Assembly (NCBI GenBank): GCA_015499995.1
Contig: JADNRV010000449.1
Coordinates: forward strand, 1 to 33,619
Direction: 5' to 3'
Source: Flammula alnicola
Taxonomy: Eukaryota; Basidiomycota; Agaricomycetes; Agaricales; Strophariaceae
Length of the DNA stretch: 33,619 nucleotides
Numbering within the stretch: the first letter of the stretch is position 1; every line of letters starts with the position of its first letter. Of the stretch, positions 19,311-30,600 are shown piece by piece. The position numbers and the translations under genes were made by a program. The notes beneath the pieces were generated by a model that saw nothing but the letters and a program-made list of their open reading frames with translations, was not told the origin of the DNA and did no database searches.

Positions 19311-21047
19311 TCAATCACCCGATTCCCAGGCTGCGTCCCAACCAAGGGCGCTCCTATCCCAATCCGTTTCTTTCTGACCATAACCTGACCATCCCAATGT
19401 CTCCATCATCACGCCAGCAGACCTGACAAAAATCGTTCCATCAACTTTCCCCATACCGACGTGGGTCTCTTCTTGCTTTCCCCCCTGAGTGCGGAAAGCG
19501 CCAATCACGCCCCCTGGCGGCGTATCGCCAAAGTGCTGCGTGGCGAAAATGAGAGTACGCATTGATTTGAGAACATGGGAATCAGAGTGGTAGCGCACTC
19601 CCTCGATCAGCGCGGGCCACGGATTGTAGTCTGCATTGTCTGCAGGATTGCCTACGGCGGTTTCAGCTGGTTTAGGATGGTCGCCGGAGGTCGAGGGAGG
19701 CCGTGGGACGGCCGTATAGGACATCAGTAATTCAGGATCGATCCTTGGACGACCACGCGCCAGGATAAACAAGACCATCACTGGGATATATGTGCGAATG
19801 AGTGCGGCCTTGTGTTCCTGCTTCTTCAGCAGCGCACAGAGTGGGCGCATGAAAAGAGAAGAGGTAAGGATGTGCATAAGGAAGAAGTCGATCCTCGGCT
19901 TCCTGCCTTTCCTGCCTGTGCCGAACGTCAGGAGAACGGCAGTCCAGATGAGTTCCTCGGTTTTCTGCGCGATCTCGGCGTCGGTTATGGTGTCATTGAT
20001 GTGGAATTGCGCACAGAGCCTTTCGATTTCTTCAGCGCCTCCGTTGTCGAGGACGCTTTTCACGCGCGTGCTGATGAATGGCTGTGGGTCATAAGGCACT
20101 GGTTTGAGCACGTCGGAGGCATATATTTCAGCCAGGAGCTCGAGGAGGGTAATACTGTGAGAAGGTGGAGACTTGTTGATGTGGAACTTGGATGGGGTAC
20201 CGTGCACAGCCGCCTGCGCTAGACCTGCAGACACGAAGAGTGAGGAATTCATATACTCGGTAGGTGTGTCGCTGAGGGTTTCAATTAAACGTACCAGTGG
20301 CGATGAGGGTGTCATTACCGAATTCTGCACCGTACTACATAGATTTCAAGGTCAATAAAAATAAACCGTGTATATAGATATCATCTGGCTTACGCCTATC
20401 TGAATTAACGGATGAACTCTAGGTGTCCAGCTTCATGTGAGTCTCAAAGCCGAAGGGACGGATGGAATGGGACTTACGCTCCGCTAATGACTCGGGCGAG
20501 CATATCAACGCCAGCCTTGCTAGCATCTTCCCCGAAGACATAGTTCTCAAAGGTTCCATTGACGCCAGATGTGTCGATTTCGTTGGAAAAGAACTTAACG
20601 AAAGCGCCATATGCACTAGTGCAACAGAAGTGTCGTCAGTATGCGACGTCACTAGGAGGAGGAAAGAGTCCGAACCTTTGATTTCCGAGATACTGCACCC
20701 AGTTATCTTTGTCAACGACTATGTTCTTGTCCTTCTCTTCGAGGATCCTAGGTCGTTGGATCCGAGCCTCGTCTTCATAGATTTTCTGGAGGTGACCGGG
20801 AGGAGTGCCCAGATCATATGCCGCGAGTATACTGGAAGTCTTCAGCAAAACGTCGGGCAAGAAGAACTATAAGAACGAAGTCTCACTGGTGGCCCAAGTG
20901 GTTATGGAAACCTGACTGGCGAAAGAAGCAATGGTGGGTTTCAGCGTCCTTCAGCAGCAACTCCTCCGCCGCTTTCTTCGAGGCGTAGGTTATACCTGGC
21001 AGGTTGAGCTGCCCTTTCTTGCCTATTCTGTATGAGAGAGGAGACAT
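19311..21047 (-). CDS. Questin-oxidase-like protein (DUF4243, AflY/HypX family), one frame anomaly
   Basis: Six exons (21047-20887, 20839-20676, 20615-20478, 20430-20394, 20334-20295 and 20224-19311) build about 484 residues. Family landmarks: LPGITYASKKAAEELL; the metal/substrate motif GFHNHLGH; SILAAYDLGTPPGHLQ; GTFENYVFGEDA; RVHPLIQIGYGAEF; then LAQAAVHG. The long helical C-terminal exon includes the NPWPALIEGVRYHSDSHVLKSMR region. Relatives perform Baeyer-Villiger-like oxygenations in anthraquinone pathways, but many fungal members have no known substrate. The joint between exons 1 and 2 does not keep frame: exon 1 ends CAC CA at a good donor, while exon 2 needs one more base to read TSSILAAYD. 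The other joints are clean. No polyketide synthase or other pathway gene is next to it. MSPLS at 21047 is the likely start. Confidence 0.8.
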
Positions 21048-21608
21048 GTTAGTGAGAGTGGTCGAGAAGAGACTCGGAATGTGTCTCTTTAATAACATTG
21101 GAGGTTCTTATTATAGCCTCGAGCACGTTCTTGTCGTGATCACTGGTCATGAGGGCAATTCAGTACAGACGAACTTGAACTGATGGCAAACTGACAGTGC
21201 CTTTCATGAGAGACATTGAAGCACCGGTGCGCAGCGCATGACTCATCAATGCGTCAGCAGCTTAGCGCTCAACGTAAGCGGCATTTGTGTTATCAGATCC
21301 CAGTTATGGCAGCGAGGAAATCACGAAAGTCCGGGGCTGGGCTTTGCGCGCTTAATTATAAGTCATTATTCCTCACAAGTCATCCGCAAGCTGCTTCGAA
21401 TTCTTAGGAATCCTTTTGAGTTGAGGAAACCATTCTTGGGTGTACATATTTTAGTACAAAATGCGCAGTAAATCTAGAAAGATAAGATGGAAGAACGACT
21501 AAAGCTACAGATAAGTAATTATAGACAACAGTAAGGTCATGAAATCGTCAGTGTCAAAGGGTGCGTGAGTGCATGATAATGTTCAGAATGAGATCAAGTC
21601 AACCAAGC
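21048..21608. other. Intergenic, no gene recognised
   Basis: This is the promoter side of the questin-oxidase-like gene and the 3' flank of the secreted-protein gene. A CTCACTAAC sequence (minus strand, near 21050) resembles a branch point. An upstream 5' exon is therefore possible, with an ATG near 21160 opening a short frame, but no canonical donor supports it. Confidence 0.35.
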
Positions 21609-23018
21609 TCAGTATCCTCCGACAGTAGCGGTCAGGAGGTTCGAAAGGTTCTCGGTGCCAGTTTGCGCCGCGGGCGCAGGAGAAGCTGTGAAAGCTTGTC
21701 CAGTGCTGAAGGTGATGCCAGCAGGGACCGTATTAGTGGGGCTTGCAGATGGAATGGCAGGAGTGAGGATAATGATGCTCCCGGTGGCCGACGCGGACTG
21801 AGTGGTCGATCCAGTGGCCAAGGTCACTGTGCCGCTGGCGGTGGCGAGAGTGGCGGAGCTGCCTATCGGTATTGTGGCCAATGTCGATGCAATAGGGACA
21901 ACAGTAGCCGCGCAGTTCGTTGCGGCCGCGGTGACGGTAGAGACGATGGTAACGGTGACGATTCCGTCGGTACCAATCTGGACGGTAGGCGTCACGATGG
22001 CATTGGTGGATGCAGTGGTGGGACTCGCAGTGATGATTGCAGCGGATCCGGTAACAGTGGGTGTGGCGGTATTCAGCGTTGCGGAATTTGTGAAGTTGGC
22101 ACTGGCAATGGGATTTGAAGCGCTGGCGGTAGCTAATTGGCGTCGGCGGTAGGCGAAAGTGATGGTTGTCTCAGACTGGACGCTGGCAGTCTCAGCCGGT
22201 GCAGCCACAAGGGTGATAGTTTTTTGTGCCGCTGTCTGGGTGGTGGCAGTTGCGGGACTCGACTGAGTCATGCTCTGTGCAGCTGGTGTCGCGGATTTTA
22301 CTCTGATTGGGGTGGGCTCTGCCGATTGTGTGGAGTCGTTGCAGTCATCAGCACCATCACTTGAAGTGGCGGTTGAGGTGGTAGAAGGAGAATCGTCAGC
22401 ATCGCCATCATCCGTGCAATCATCGTCTCCGTCCGAACTTGAATTATCGGCAGTGGTGTTGGTGGCCGCTGGGCTAGAGGCAGTAGCGGTCGCACTTGTG
22501 TCTGTGCCATTGATTCCTCCAGTAACACCAGCAGCTTGGAAACGTGCCTCAGCATCTGCTAGGGTATCGCAGACGAGACTAGTGCCAGCCTTGTTGACGA
22601 GAGGGAGCGCGAAGCAGGTCAGGTCCGCTGCGCAGGGCGTCAAAGCCCATTTTCCAGCCACACATTGCGCGAATTGAGAGGTGATGCAGGCCATTTGGCC
22701 CTCTGAAAATTGGTGAAGAAAAGACTTTAAGTGTTTGACATAAGACAACGAAAAAAAATCAGACGCACCTGTGCAGGTATCGTTTGCGGTCATCGTGGCG
22801 AATTGCCCATTGAGCTTCTGTGCATCAAGACCATTCTGCTTCACAAAATTGGTTGTCGCGGTAGTGGCCGAGGAAGCGGCGGTCGGGGTAGGAGTCAGGG
22901 TGGAGGAAGAAGAGGCAGACATTGAATCGCGAGCTTGGAATGTAGGCGCTGACTTGACCGGGGCAAGAACAGCGAGCGCTGCGAGCATAAAAACGAGAGA
23001 AGTGGCTTTGAAAGACAT
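21609..23018 (-). CDS. Secreted Ser/Thr-rich protein with a CBM19-like cysteine module
   Basis: Two exons (23018-22769 and 22702-21609) give 447 residues. A signal peptide (MSFKATSLVFMLAALAVLAPVKSAP) is followed by a Ser/Thr linker. Next is a cysteine module with DTCTEGQMACITSQFAQC, GKWALTPCAADLTCFALPL and TSLVCDTLADAEARFQAAG, as in CBM19-like chitin-binding domains. A long Ser/Thr/Ala-rich, probably O-glycosylated region with an acidic patch (DGDDDCTDDGD) follows. RRRQL near residue 267 could be a Kex2 cleavage site. No GPI-type hydrophobic tail is present. It probably associates with the cell wall. The 66-nt intron is a multiple of three and lacks stops, so an unspliced read adds 22 residues inside the module. 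The domain match needs the spliced form. Confidence 0.8.
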   Translation of the reverse strand: MSFKATSLVFMLAALAVLAPVKSAPTFQARDSMSASSSSTLTPTPTAASSATTATTNFVKQNGLDAQKLNGQFATMTANDTCTGASDFFSLSYVKHLKSFLHQFSEGQMACITSQFAQCVAGKWALTPCAADLTCFALPLVNKAGTSLVCDTLADAEARFQAAGVTGGINGTDTSATATASSPAATNTTADNSSSDGDDDCTDDGDADDSPSTTSTATSSDGADDCNDSTQSAEPTPIRVKSATPAAQSMTQSSPATATTQTAAQKTITLVAAPAETASVQSETTITFAYRRRQLATASASNPIASANFTNSATLNTATPTVTGSAAIITASPTTASTNAIVTPTVQIGTDGIVTVTIVSTVTAAATNCAATVVPIASTLATIPIGSSATLATASGTVTLATGSTTQSASATGSIIILTPAIPSASPTNTVPAGITFSTGQAFTASPAPAAQTGTENLSNLLTATVGGY

Positions 23019-23215
23019 CTGATGGTGTCTAATTCGTTGAAGTAGGTCGAGGTTATCGAGAGTTGGCTATCAAAAGAATGAGTAGTCGTAGACAGGTCGT
23101 CGAGGCGCCTGGCCTGATGGAAAAGACAGAGAAAAGAGAAAGAAGGAAGGAATGGAGAAGGGCGTCGTGGATTGGGCAGACGAGGTTGAGAAAGGACGTG
23201 TTCACCGTTCATTTC
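23019..23215 (-). promoter_or_regulatory. 5' leader with pyrimidine-rich tract (secreted-protein gene)
   Basis: Read on the minus strand, the region between the TATA element and the start codon is dominated by C/T runs (CTTCTCCATTCCTTCCTTC, TCTTTCTCTTTTCTCTG). Such tracts often mark strongly expressed fungal genes near the transcription start. This fits a secreted wall protein. Confidence 0.5.
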
Positions 23216-23223
23216 TTATATAG
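23215..23223 (-). promoter_or_regulatory. TATA box of the secreted-protein gene
   Basis: On the minus strand the sequence reads CTATATAAG, a good TATA match. It lies about 200 bp upstream of the start codon at 23018 and just upstream of a C/T-rich leader. Confidence 0.6.
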
Positions 23224-23681
23224 TGGAGAGGAGAAAGACAATTACAAATTTCTTTCATTGTTCTTGGGCCTCGCATAACGACAGGGTCCATTGTTCTATT
23301 TTTAAACCTGGATACTAAAATAGGCAGCACGGGGGGCCTAAAAGCGCCGGGGCCGCTAACAAATAATAGGCAACAAACAAGTTTCTTCCATTGACCGTTA
23401 AGCAGCAGAGGTCCGACTACGACCGTTCTAATTGTGCAACATCAAGCTTGCGTCAAGACTTAGGCACACGAATTGTCATGAAAGAGGTACATAGTCACCT
23501 TCACCTATCAGTTTGTTTTTTTATTCCAGAAAACCTCTGACGGCCGAGTGAAGGCGGCAAAGTATCTCTCGCAAGGGGCTGAACTTCTCAAACTATCGGG
23601 GTATATGGTATCAATGTACATCCTATAGGATGTAAAATTAGGAAGGATTAATGAGCTATCGAGATGAATAAAAATCGCACC
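23224..23681. other. Intergenic, no gene recognised
   Basis: These 458 bases carry the upstream region of the secreted-protein gene and the 3' flank of the next minus-strand gene. No open frame with a motif, no repeat and no RNA gene was noticed. Confidence 0.35.
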
Positions 23682-25034
23682 TCATACACTATTCACGCTT
23701 TCATACCATTGAATAAGACTCCCAATCAGGAAAGCCCAACCGCCCCAAAACGTCGACAAAGCAGATTCGTACTGTGCCCAACTTGATTTGGAGTAGCCAA
23801 ATGCCCCAGATAGCGTAAAACCAATTCCGCCAATGAAATTCCAGACTGTGTTTTGAGATCATCACCCGTACCCAAGAAAATGTATGCGAGAGGACGACGT
23901 ACCACCTACTTGCCAACCTAACGATTGTGGTCGAGGTTTCCACCAGACTTGTTGAGATTCTAGCATAATGAATATCCTGACACGTGGTTATGTCAGGGGC
24001 GGCAGACAAGGTAAGTGTAGGTTGGTCATGAAACGCACGAGCTGATAATGAAGCCAGTGCCACCGATGACTTGTGGTGTCCAGAAGACGCCGTCCAGAAG
24101 GCCTGTATGGTTTTCTATCGCGTCCTGTATTGTCGGAATAGCGGTAAATCTGGACGGAACTGTTAATATATAAAATTAGAAGGTCATCGCAATAACTCAC
24201 CCACTGATCCAGAAAATTGACGCCGCGAGAAGCTGGAAGAAGGCCGCGCACCACCCTAACTCGTGCCAATACATTGTATCCGTCGAGAACCACACCCATT
24301 TCTTCCTTGGTTTCTCATCCTCAGTCCTCGAACCTGGCGTCTCCGACCCATCTATGTCTGCATGAGGCTTCCCCGACTTGTGGCCTGCTTCAACGTCCCC
24401 TTCGAGGTGGTGTAACGCCTTCTTCACGTTCCATCCAAAGCTTGTGGTATCGTCCCTGTTCCAGGCTTCCAAAATACCAAAGATCGAGCCTACTTCGAAG
24501 ATCGTCGCTCCAATGAACGCTGTCCAACCCGTGCTGTGAGAGGCTTTCTGGAAATGGGAGTTGCAGAAAGGAAGGAACGCTGCGAAGCCATTTATGACCC
24601 AGACCACACTACCCCATGTAAAAGCCTGTGAAAAGGTAAATCATGGATTTCTGGGTATTGGAAGGGTGAAAGCTTACCTGGGCAACCCACCAGCTAATAT
24701 TCCAGTATTCGATGGTCCGCATAAGGGCTAGCTTCCCCCATAAGCTGTCTCGATAGCGGTTTTGTTGTGTGGTGGGTGACTTGTATACATGACGATTTTT
24801 GCGGTGATCTCTTGATGTCCACTTCTGCGTCATCCCTCCACCTCCACCAACGACGAGTGTGGCGCGTGTTGGATGGAAGAACTGGCCTAGCGAATTGGGG
24901 AGTGGATTTCGAGCACAGGTTTTGACGACTGATGGGTGCAGATTGAGGTGCCAACGTGAAATGTCGTGATGGCTACCATGTTTGAACAGTCCCGGTTTCT
25001 TAGGCACTTCATTGTCTTTGCGTTTAGACTCCAT
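23682..25034 (-). CDS. Fungal multi-pass integral membrane protein
   Basis: Five exons (25034-24678, 24625-24201, 24149-24039, 23976-23903 and 23845-23682) encode 376 residues with every junction in frame. The N-terminal 90 residues are basic and soluble. Hydrophobic segments follow: YWNISWWVAQAFTWGSVVWV/INGFAAFLPF; GWTAFIGATIFEVGSIFGIL; a charged loop with an acidic stretch (about 190-225); MYWHELGWCAAFFQLLAASIFW; GGTGFIISSIFIML; VWNFIGGIGFTLSGAFGY; and TFWGGWAFLIGSLIQWYESV. The WWKP.P.SLGW loop and repeated Gly-aromatic helices match a widespread fungal 'integral membrane protein' family of unknown function. A TATA-like element lies about 65 bp upstream of the start. Confidence 0.78.
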
Positions 25035-25098
25035 TTCATGAAAAGAAAGTTGGGTAACGAACGAGGGAGTTAACCTTGTGCAAAGTGAGCTCCATCCT

Positions 25099-25108
25099 CT
25101 ATATATAG
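25099..25108 (-). promoter_or_regulatory. TATA-like element of the integral membrane protein gene
   Basis: The palindromic CTATATATAG lies 65-75 bp upstream of the start codon at 25034, a sensible core-promoter position. Confidence 0.5.
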
Positions 25109-25421
25109 ATAATGTCGTAAAACCTGACGTGCAAAAACATCATGATCATGTGGCATGAGAGTGGAGAAACTTTATGAGAAGCCTAGACTGGAGATACGGC
25201 AAAACACACAATCCAATTTTTATGAAGTAATTCATGGAAAGTTCAGGAGAGAAAATGTGCATTGAAGAAAAAGTTGCGATTTCGTAAGAGAGATCCCAAG
25301 AGGCAGAAACGGTTTTGAGCGAGTATTTGGCAATTCCAACTAGAACAAATAACGGGTGACGTGATGAGATGAACGCGTCCTTCAAGTTCGTCGACTACTA
25401 CCACCACAATGCACATTTACA

Positions 25422-26528
25422 ATGCCTGCCGCAACCACAACCCCAGGAGGGATCAAGTCACTGCCAGGCCAAAATAGAGGCTCCCGAAATCTTGATCAAC
25501 CAAAAGACAAAAAATCCGAGACGTCTGGGCGTGAGGCAAATATTCCTTCTCCTGTAGTTTTCTAAGAACATGACGCTGATGAGTGGAATTATAGTACGTA
25601 TTCTGTGAGAGGAACTCCAACTCCATGAACCCGCCAGCTACATTGCGAAGTCGTCAAGTCATGGGCAAGAGGAAGGTATTGATTGGTGACCGTTCAACCG
25701 GAAGGAAAATGCAGTGCGTAAACGGCGTGCAGCAGTCTTCGATAGTACCGGCTCACCTTCTCTACTATGCAGTCGTCTACGTTGACTCTGAGATTGTCAT
25801 CAACTCGCTGGGGCCGACTGTTCGTATGGCCATTCATTCAGATTCCTACACACTTCACAAAGTTCTACCCAACAAAGTCGACCCTCTGGTTTCTCTCGTG
25901 ATAGTGGAGAAAGTTCCCGATAACACCTACCGGACGGTCAGAGGTCTTGACAATGCACATTACCGAAATCAAAGTGGTCATTGATCTGCCCGTCAAGCAT
26001 CCCCAACTATTCCAAGCCCTCGGTATCGCACAGCCCAACGGCGCTCTGATATACGGCGCCCCAGGAACAGGAAAACTCTCTTGGCGCGTGCTGTAGGATC
26101 GCAAATTTGTCCGTGTCAGCAGAAGTAAACAGGTGCAGAAGAAGTATATCGGAGACGGAAGCAGGATGGTGAGCGAGCTGTTCGTGATGGCCTGAGAGCA
26201 CCTAGTATCATGAAATTGATTCCATTGGAGGCTCTCGTGGTGAAAGTGGAAGTGGTGTGGCGGCGACTCTGAAATCCAACGGACGACGTTGGGGTTGCTC
26301 AATCAGCTGAGTGGACTCGAAAACATTAAAGTCGTCATGGCGATGAATGGCATCGGTAAGTTCTATTTCATCCTCCCTTTTTTTGAACTGATTTAACGGG
26401 GTTTTTTATTTATTAGGTTATCTGGATTCTGCCTATGTGACCTGGTCGTATCGATCGCAAGATCGAGTTGCCCCTCCAGGTCCTGAAGCACGTCTCCATT
26501 TTGGGCATTCACTCTCGCAAAGTGTGAC
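25422..26528 (+). pseudogene. RPT6: 26S proteasome ATPase Rpt6 pseudogene
   Basis: Plus-strand fragments in several frames follow Rpt6 from its start almost to the middle of the ATPase domain. They are: [140 protein letters not shown]; and HSRKV. Frameshifts separate many of them. A one-base loss falls just after the Walker A lysine, and stops interrupt the Walker B region. The last part of the ATPase domain and the C-terminal tail are missing. One GT-AG intron (about 26355-26417) is still present, so it arose by DNA duplication, not from a processed transcript. The functional gene must be elsewhere. Confidence 0.88.
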
Positions 26529-27657
26529 ACATTGTCTTGTACGATTTATACTACGATGATACTTCTCAGATATCTTTTTGCTTAGTTCCAACATCATCGG
26601 CTGGGCTCGATCTATTCCTTTTGTTTTTGCTTAAACTCAACAGGGCGCTGATGTCCTGCATTCCAGCTCCGCATGTTCTTACCATTCCGATACAACCTTC
26701 GAGACCCCTGTTGAGATAACGGGGACATCGACACGCAGAACAGAGCAAACCGAACTCACCCAATGCTGCTAAACTCCTTCAAGTCAGCATTGCTTAGAAC
26801 TAGAAATGGCTTCGGCGTAAGCGAGCGAGGTTATATCTTCAAAATATCAACATGAAGGCTCTGGCGACAGGCGCTCGTGAGTGGTAAGCTCAGTTTTACG
26901 CGTCAAAATAAGCGAAAGCGACGAATTATACACCTTTTTCTCATGTCATTTATGTTTACTTCCCTAAATCCTCCCAGACAGGCTACAGTCTCGCCAGCGA
27001 ACCGCGGAACAATTCTCCGATTTTTTCTGCAGTAATACAGCATACCCATGAGGGTAATCAATGGGTGCAATAAAGAGTTGTTTAAAAAAATATCTAGAAG
27101 CATGGTTGTCTGAGATCCCTTGAATCCATATCGCGAAAGACGGAGATGTCCAAGTCTGTGCTCATTGAACAAGTCACAAGTCATGAACCACACGGACTTT
27201 AAGCCAAGCTAAAAATCACGTTTTTCTGGTTCTGTGGCGTGGGTCTTCCCTTTCCGCGTCTTATTCAGCGCAGTCTTCTTCCGAGGAGTTCTGTCACCGA
27301 GTACCTCTCATCCCATGAAACATCGTTTCCAGGCGCAAAATGAGTCTTATATGGTGGTCTGCGCATATTTAAATGACCTTATTTGAGCCTAGGTAACATA
27401 ACGTGCATAACGTGGAGAGTCGCAAAAGGGAAGAACGCCGGCTTTGATGCGAATAGTTAAGCGCCCGTGGCTCGAATTTGCCGCGTTGTGTCACAATATG
27501 GGTCACGCTTCTAAAAGTCCCGAGAATCAAATGTGATGGTGTTAAAAGTTGGTTAAAAGGGTCGAGTGGCTTACGTTCGCCCATCACCCTTTCTTTCTCC
27601 TTCCCTGCGTTTGCTGTAAGGCTCGTCGCGTCCCTGCTGCAACCTCGACACGTCAAC
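26529..27657. other. Intergenic, no gene recognised
   Basis: These 1.1 kb lie between the Rpt6 relic and the helicase. A 96-codon minus-strand frame at 26903-27193 and a 113-codon one at 27369-27710 show no motif, and the latter overlaps the helicase start. The final 100 bases are C/T-rich on the plus strand (TTTCTTTCTCCTTCCCTGC), a plausible helicase leader. Confidence 0.4.
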
Positions 27658-30600
27658 ATGAATTGTCCAAACGTTCTCGCGTCTGGGACGTGTTCCAATA
27701 CAACCTGCACCTATGCTCACAACATATCAACCTGCGAGCATTGCAACCTTGTTTTTCCCACCACTGATGACTACAAATTTCATCTAACGACAGACAAACA
27801 TCGCAGTAGGGTCAGGGGGAGCTCTGTTGTCTCTCACTGTCCTATTTGCATCTCGAACGTAACTGGAGGAGACAGACAGTGGAAGCAACACGTGGCAGGA
27901 CGAAGGCACCTAGAAAACGCGTTGACCAAGGGGCTTTCACCGGCAATAGTGCCCAGGCACCTACGACGACCGCCAAAGCGGTATTTTGCGATCTTTGTCA
28001 AGCTATGATCGAGAATAGACACTGGCAGTCGCATATGAATGGCGAGAAGCACAAGTCCCGAGAAGTTTTCACCAAATACAAGGTTGCTGTCGAAGAAGCC
28101 GAAACGGATAAACATGGGCTATCTGTCGAAGGTACCTTTGACTTCGACTTTGTTGAACCGTCATGTGCTCTAGTGGGAACCCAAAACATTGCTACTATCA
28201 CGACTTCGCTCCCTTTCTCCAAGTGCGTTTTGTTGGACGTCAGGCTTGCATCCTCTCAAGGGATGCGGACTATCATCCCCGCGTAAGTGTTTGTCTGTTT
28301 CTTAAAACAGCTATTCTTAAACTTTATTAGTTTCTCGGTTGCAATCCAGGGCACTGCCAGGAGCGTAACATCTCGTATCCCGTTGCGACTTCTTATTTCT
28401 CTCAAGCAGGCTCATATCGGTAGATATGAAGATCGCTTGGAATTCATCTTTCAGGACGCCCAGTTAGAGAAAACATTCATAATCACTCGAACTCTGAAAG
28501 CCATTGTTGGCAACAAGGCAGAACACGAGGCATTGCGACCAACAGCGCCCTATGTGCCCCGTTCGCGGTCCACCCGCCAGGAGATCCTAGAGGTCGTCAA
28601 AGGAATCAAGCCTCCTGCACTGACTGCGATACGATATGTCGTTCCACTCCCCAGAGCCGACATTCCATCTCATCTGCAAACTATCTTGGCTGGATCGGAG
28701 TCGACGACAAGGTTGATACATAACATTCGGAACGCCTTCATGCCGGAGGTTCTCAACAGCATCAGCTATTCGAGACACTTTAAACACTTACTTTGGATCG
28801 AAGAGTTTAAAATGGAGTAAGTCAAAATTGAAATCTTTCCCGCAATCCGGTCCTCAATATTGACGGTGTGATGGCTTTTAGACAGGATTTGGAACGATAC
28901 GATATTCCAGACGCAACTCTGATGCGTCATAATAAGTATTATTAGTAAGTTTTACTTTATCTGTTGACATTGACACACCGTCGCTGATGCTCGTACAGCT
29001 TGTCAGTCCCTGGTTTAGCTGAGAAGCGCCCAAGTGTCCTAGTTGGTGACTTCGATTCTTTGCTTGATATCTTTCGATATGCTGAAGAAGGCCTATTCGA
29101 AATAGGTGATCGTATATTTGTTCAGGAGCAAGGAGCCACCGACGGACGGTGGTTCGAAGGCCACGTTCACGTCCTTCGTCAAGCCGAAGTAGGCTTATGC
29201 TTTCATGGAACTTTCGGCAGATACTCTGAAGGGCGGCGGTTCCATGTAAGGTTCAAACTTAATCGAATCCCGGCACGACGAGAGCACCAAGCCATGGATA
29301 CTGTTTTTGCGGAAAACCGTGTGCTTTTCCCCGTTGATGGTCACCTCTCTCCAAAACCGCCAACCGTGTCATTGAGGTTGTTCAATGCCTTGATATCCAA
29401 AAACGCGCCGCAACTACAAGCTATTGCCTCAATTCTGTCCTTGCGTCCTGGAAGCCCGCCGTTTGTCGTATTTGGCCCGTACGTTGTACGACGTTACTTG
29501 CATTAATGATTATTTGCTGATTGCACATCTTTAGTCCTGGAACAGGAAAAACCATTACGATTATCGAGGCCATTCGTCAGATTTTGGCTAACAACCCTAA
29601 TGCTCGAATCCTTGCATGTGCTCCGAGCAACTCTGCAGCCGACCTTATTGCATCTCGCCTTCGAGGGGCACTTGCATCTTCTGATCTATTTCGATTCTAC
29701 GCGTCGTCACGCTCAAAAAGTCAAGTACCTGATGACTTAGTGTCATACACATATACATCGGCCGATGGACATTTCGCTGTCCCATTACTATCCCGGTTGA
29801 AGAGATATAGGGTCATCGTCTCAACCTGCGTCTCAGCTTCGTTTGCTGCTGGCGTTGGAATGGCTCGTGGTCATTTCAGCCATATCTTCATTGACGAGGC
29901 GGGGCAGGCGACCGAACCGGAGACATTTGTTTCTATCAAAATGTTGGCCGATAGCAAAACCAATGTAATTCTCTCCGGCGATCCAAAACAACTTGGACCA
30001 ATCATCCGTTCGCCTGTGGCGAGAGAGCTAGGTTTAGAGACAAGTTACCTCGAGCGACTAATGTTGCGAGAGGCTTACAGCCTCAAGACTTCTTACGGTA
30101 AAAGGTGATTCGATAACCTCAGCATTTTTTTTACCATTGCTAATTCAAGATCCTAGCATTGCCAAGTTGACCAAGAATTTCCGCTCCCACAATGCTATAA
30201 TTTCATTCCCAAATGAAAGGTTCTACGACAACGAACTACAGCAATGCGCGACCCCATCTACTATAAACAAATATTTGAACTCGCCCTACCTGCCAGCTAA
30301 GAAATTCCCAATTGTCTTCCATGCAGTTTCTGGGAAAGATGATCGAGAAGCTTCTTCACCGTCGTTCTTTAACATCGACGAAATTCTTCAAGTCAAGTCA
30401 TATGTTCAGAGACTCAAGGAAGATCGACGGTTTTTTACAAGTACGGAGACTCTGTATGACTTTTTTTTGTCACGACCGCTCATTGTTTCCTTCTCCTGCA
30501 GCGGACGCCGATATTGGGATCATAGCGCCTTATCATGCTCAGTGCCTCAAATTGAGGACAGCATTGCGCGATGTTGCAGATGGGGTAAAAGTTGGATCTG

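Noticed and set aside
19792..20222. Plus-strand frames over the questin-oxidase-like gene
   Set aside because: Antisense to the clearly conserved minus-strand exon 20224-19311.
19311..21047. Questin-oxidase-like gene as the core of a biosynthetic cluster
   Set aside because: No polyketide synthase, NRPS, terpene synthase, P450 or transporter lies in the window; neighbours are unrelated membrane and secreted proteins.
21561..22677. Long plus-strand open frames, some Gly/Arg/Ser-rich
   Set aside because: They are antisense shadows of the Ser/Thr/Ala-rich secreted-protein gene; repeated GCC/ACC codons leave the other strand open.
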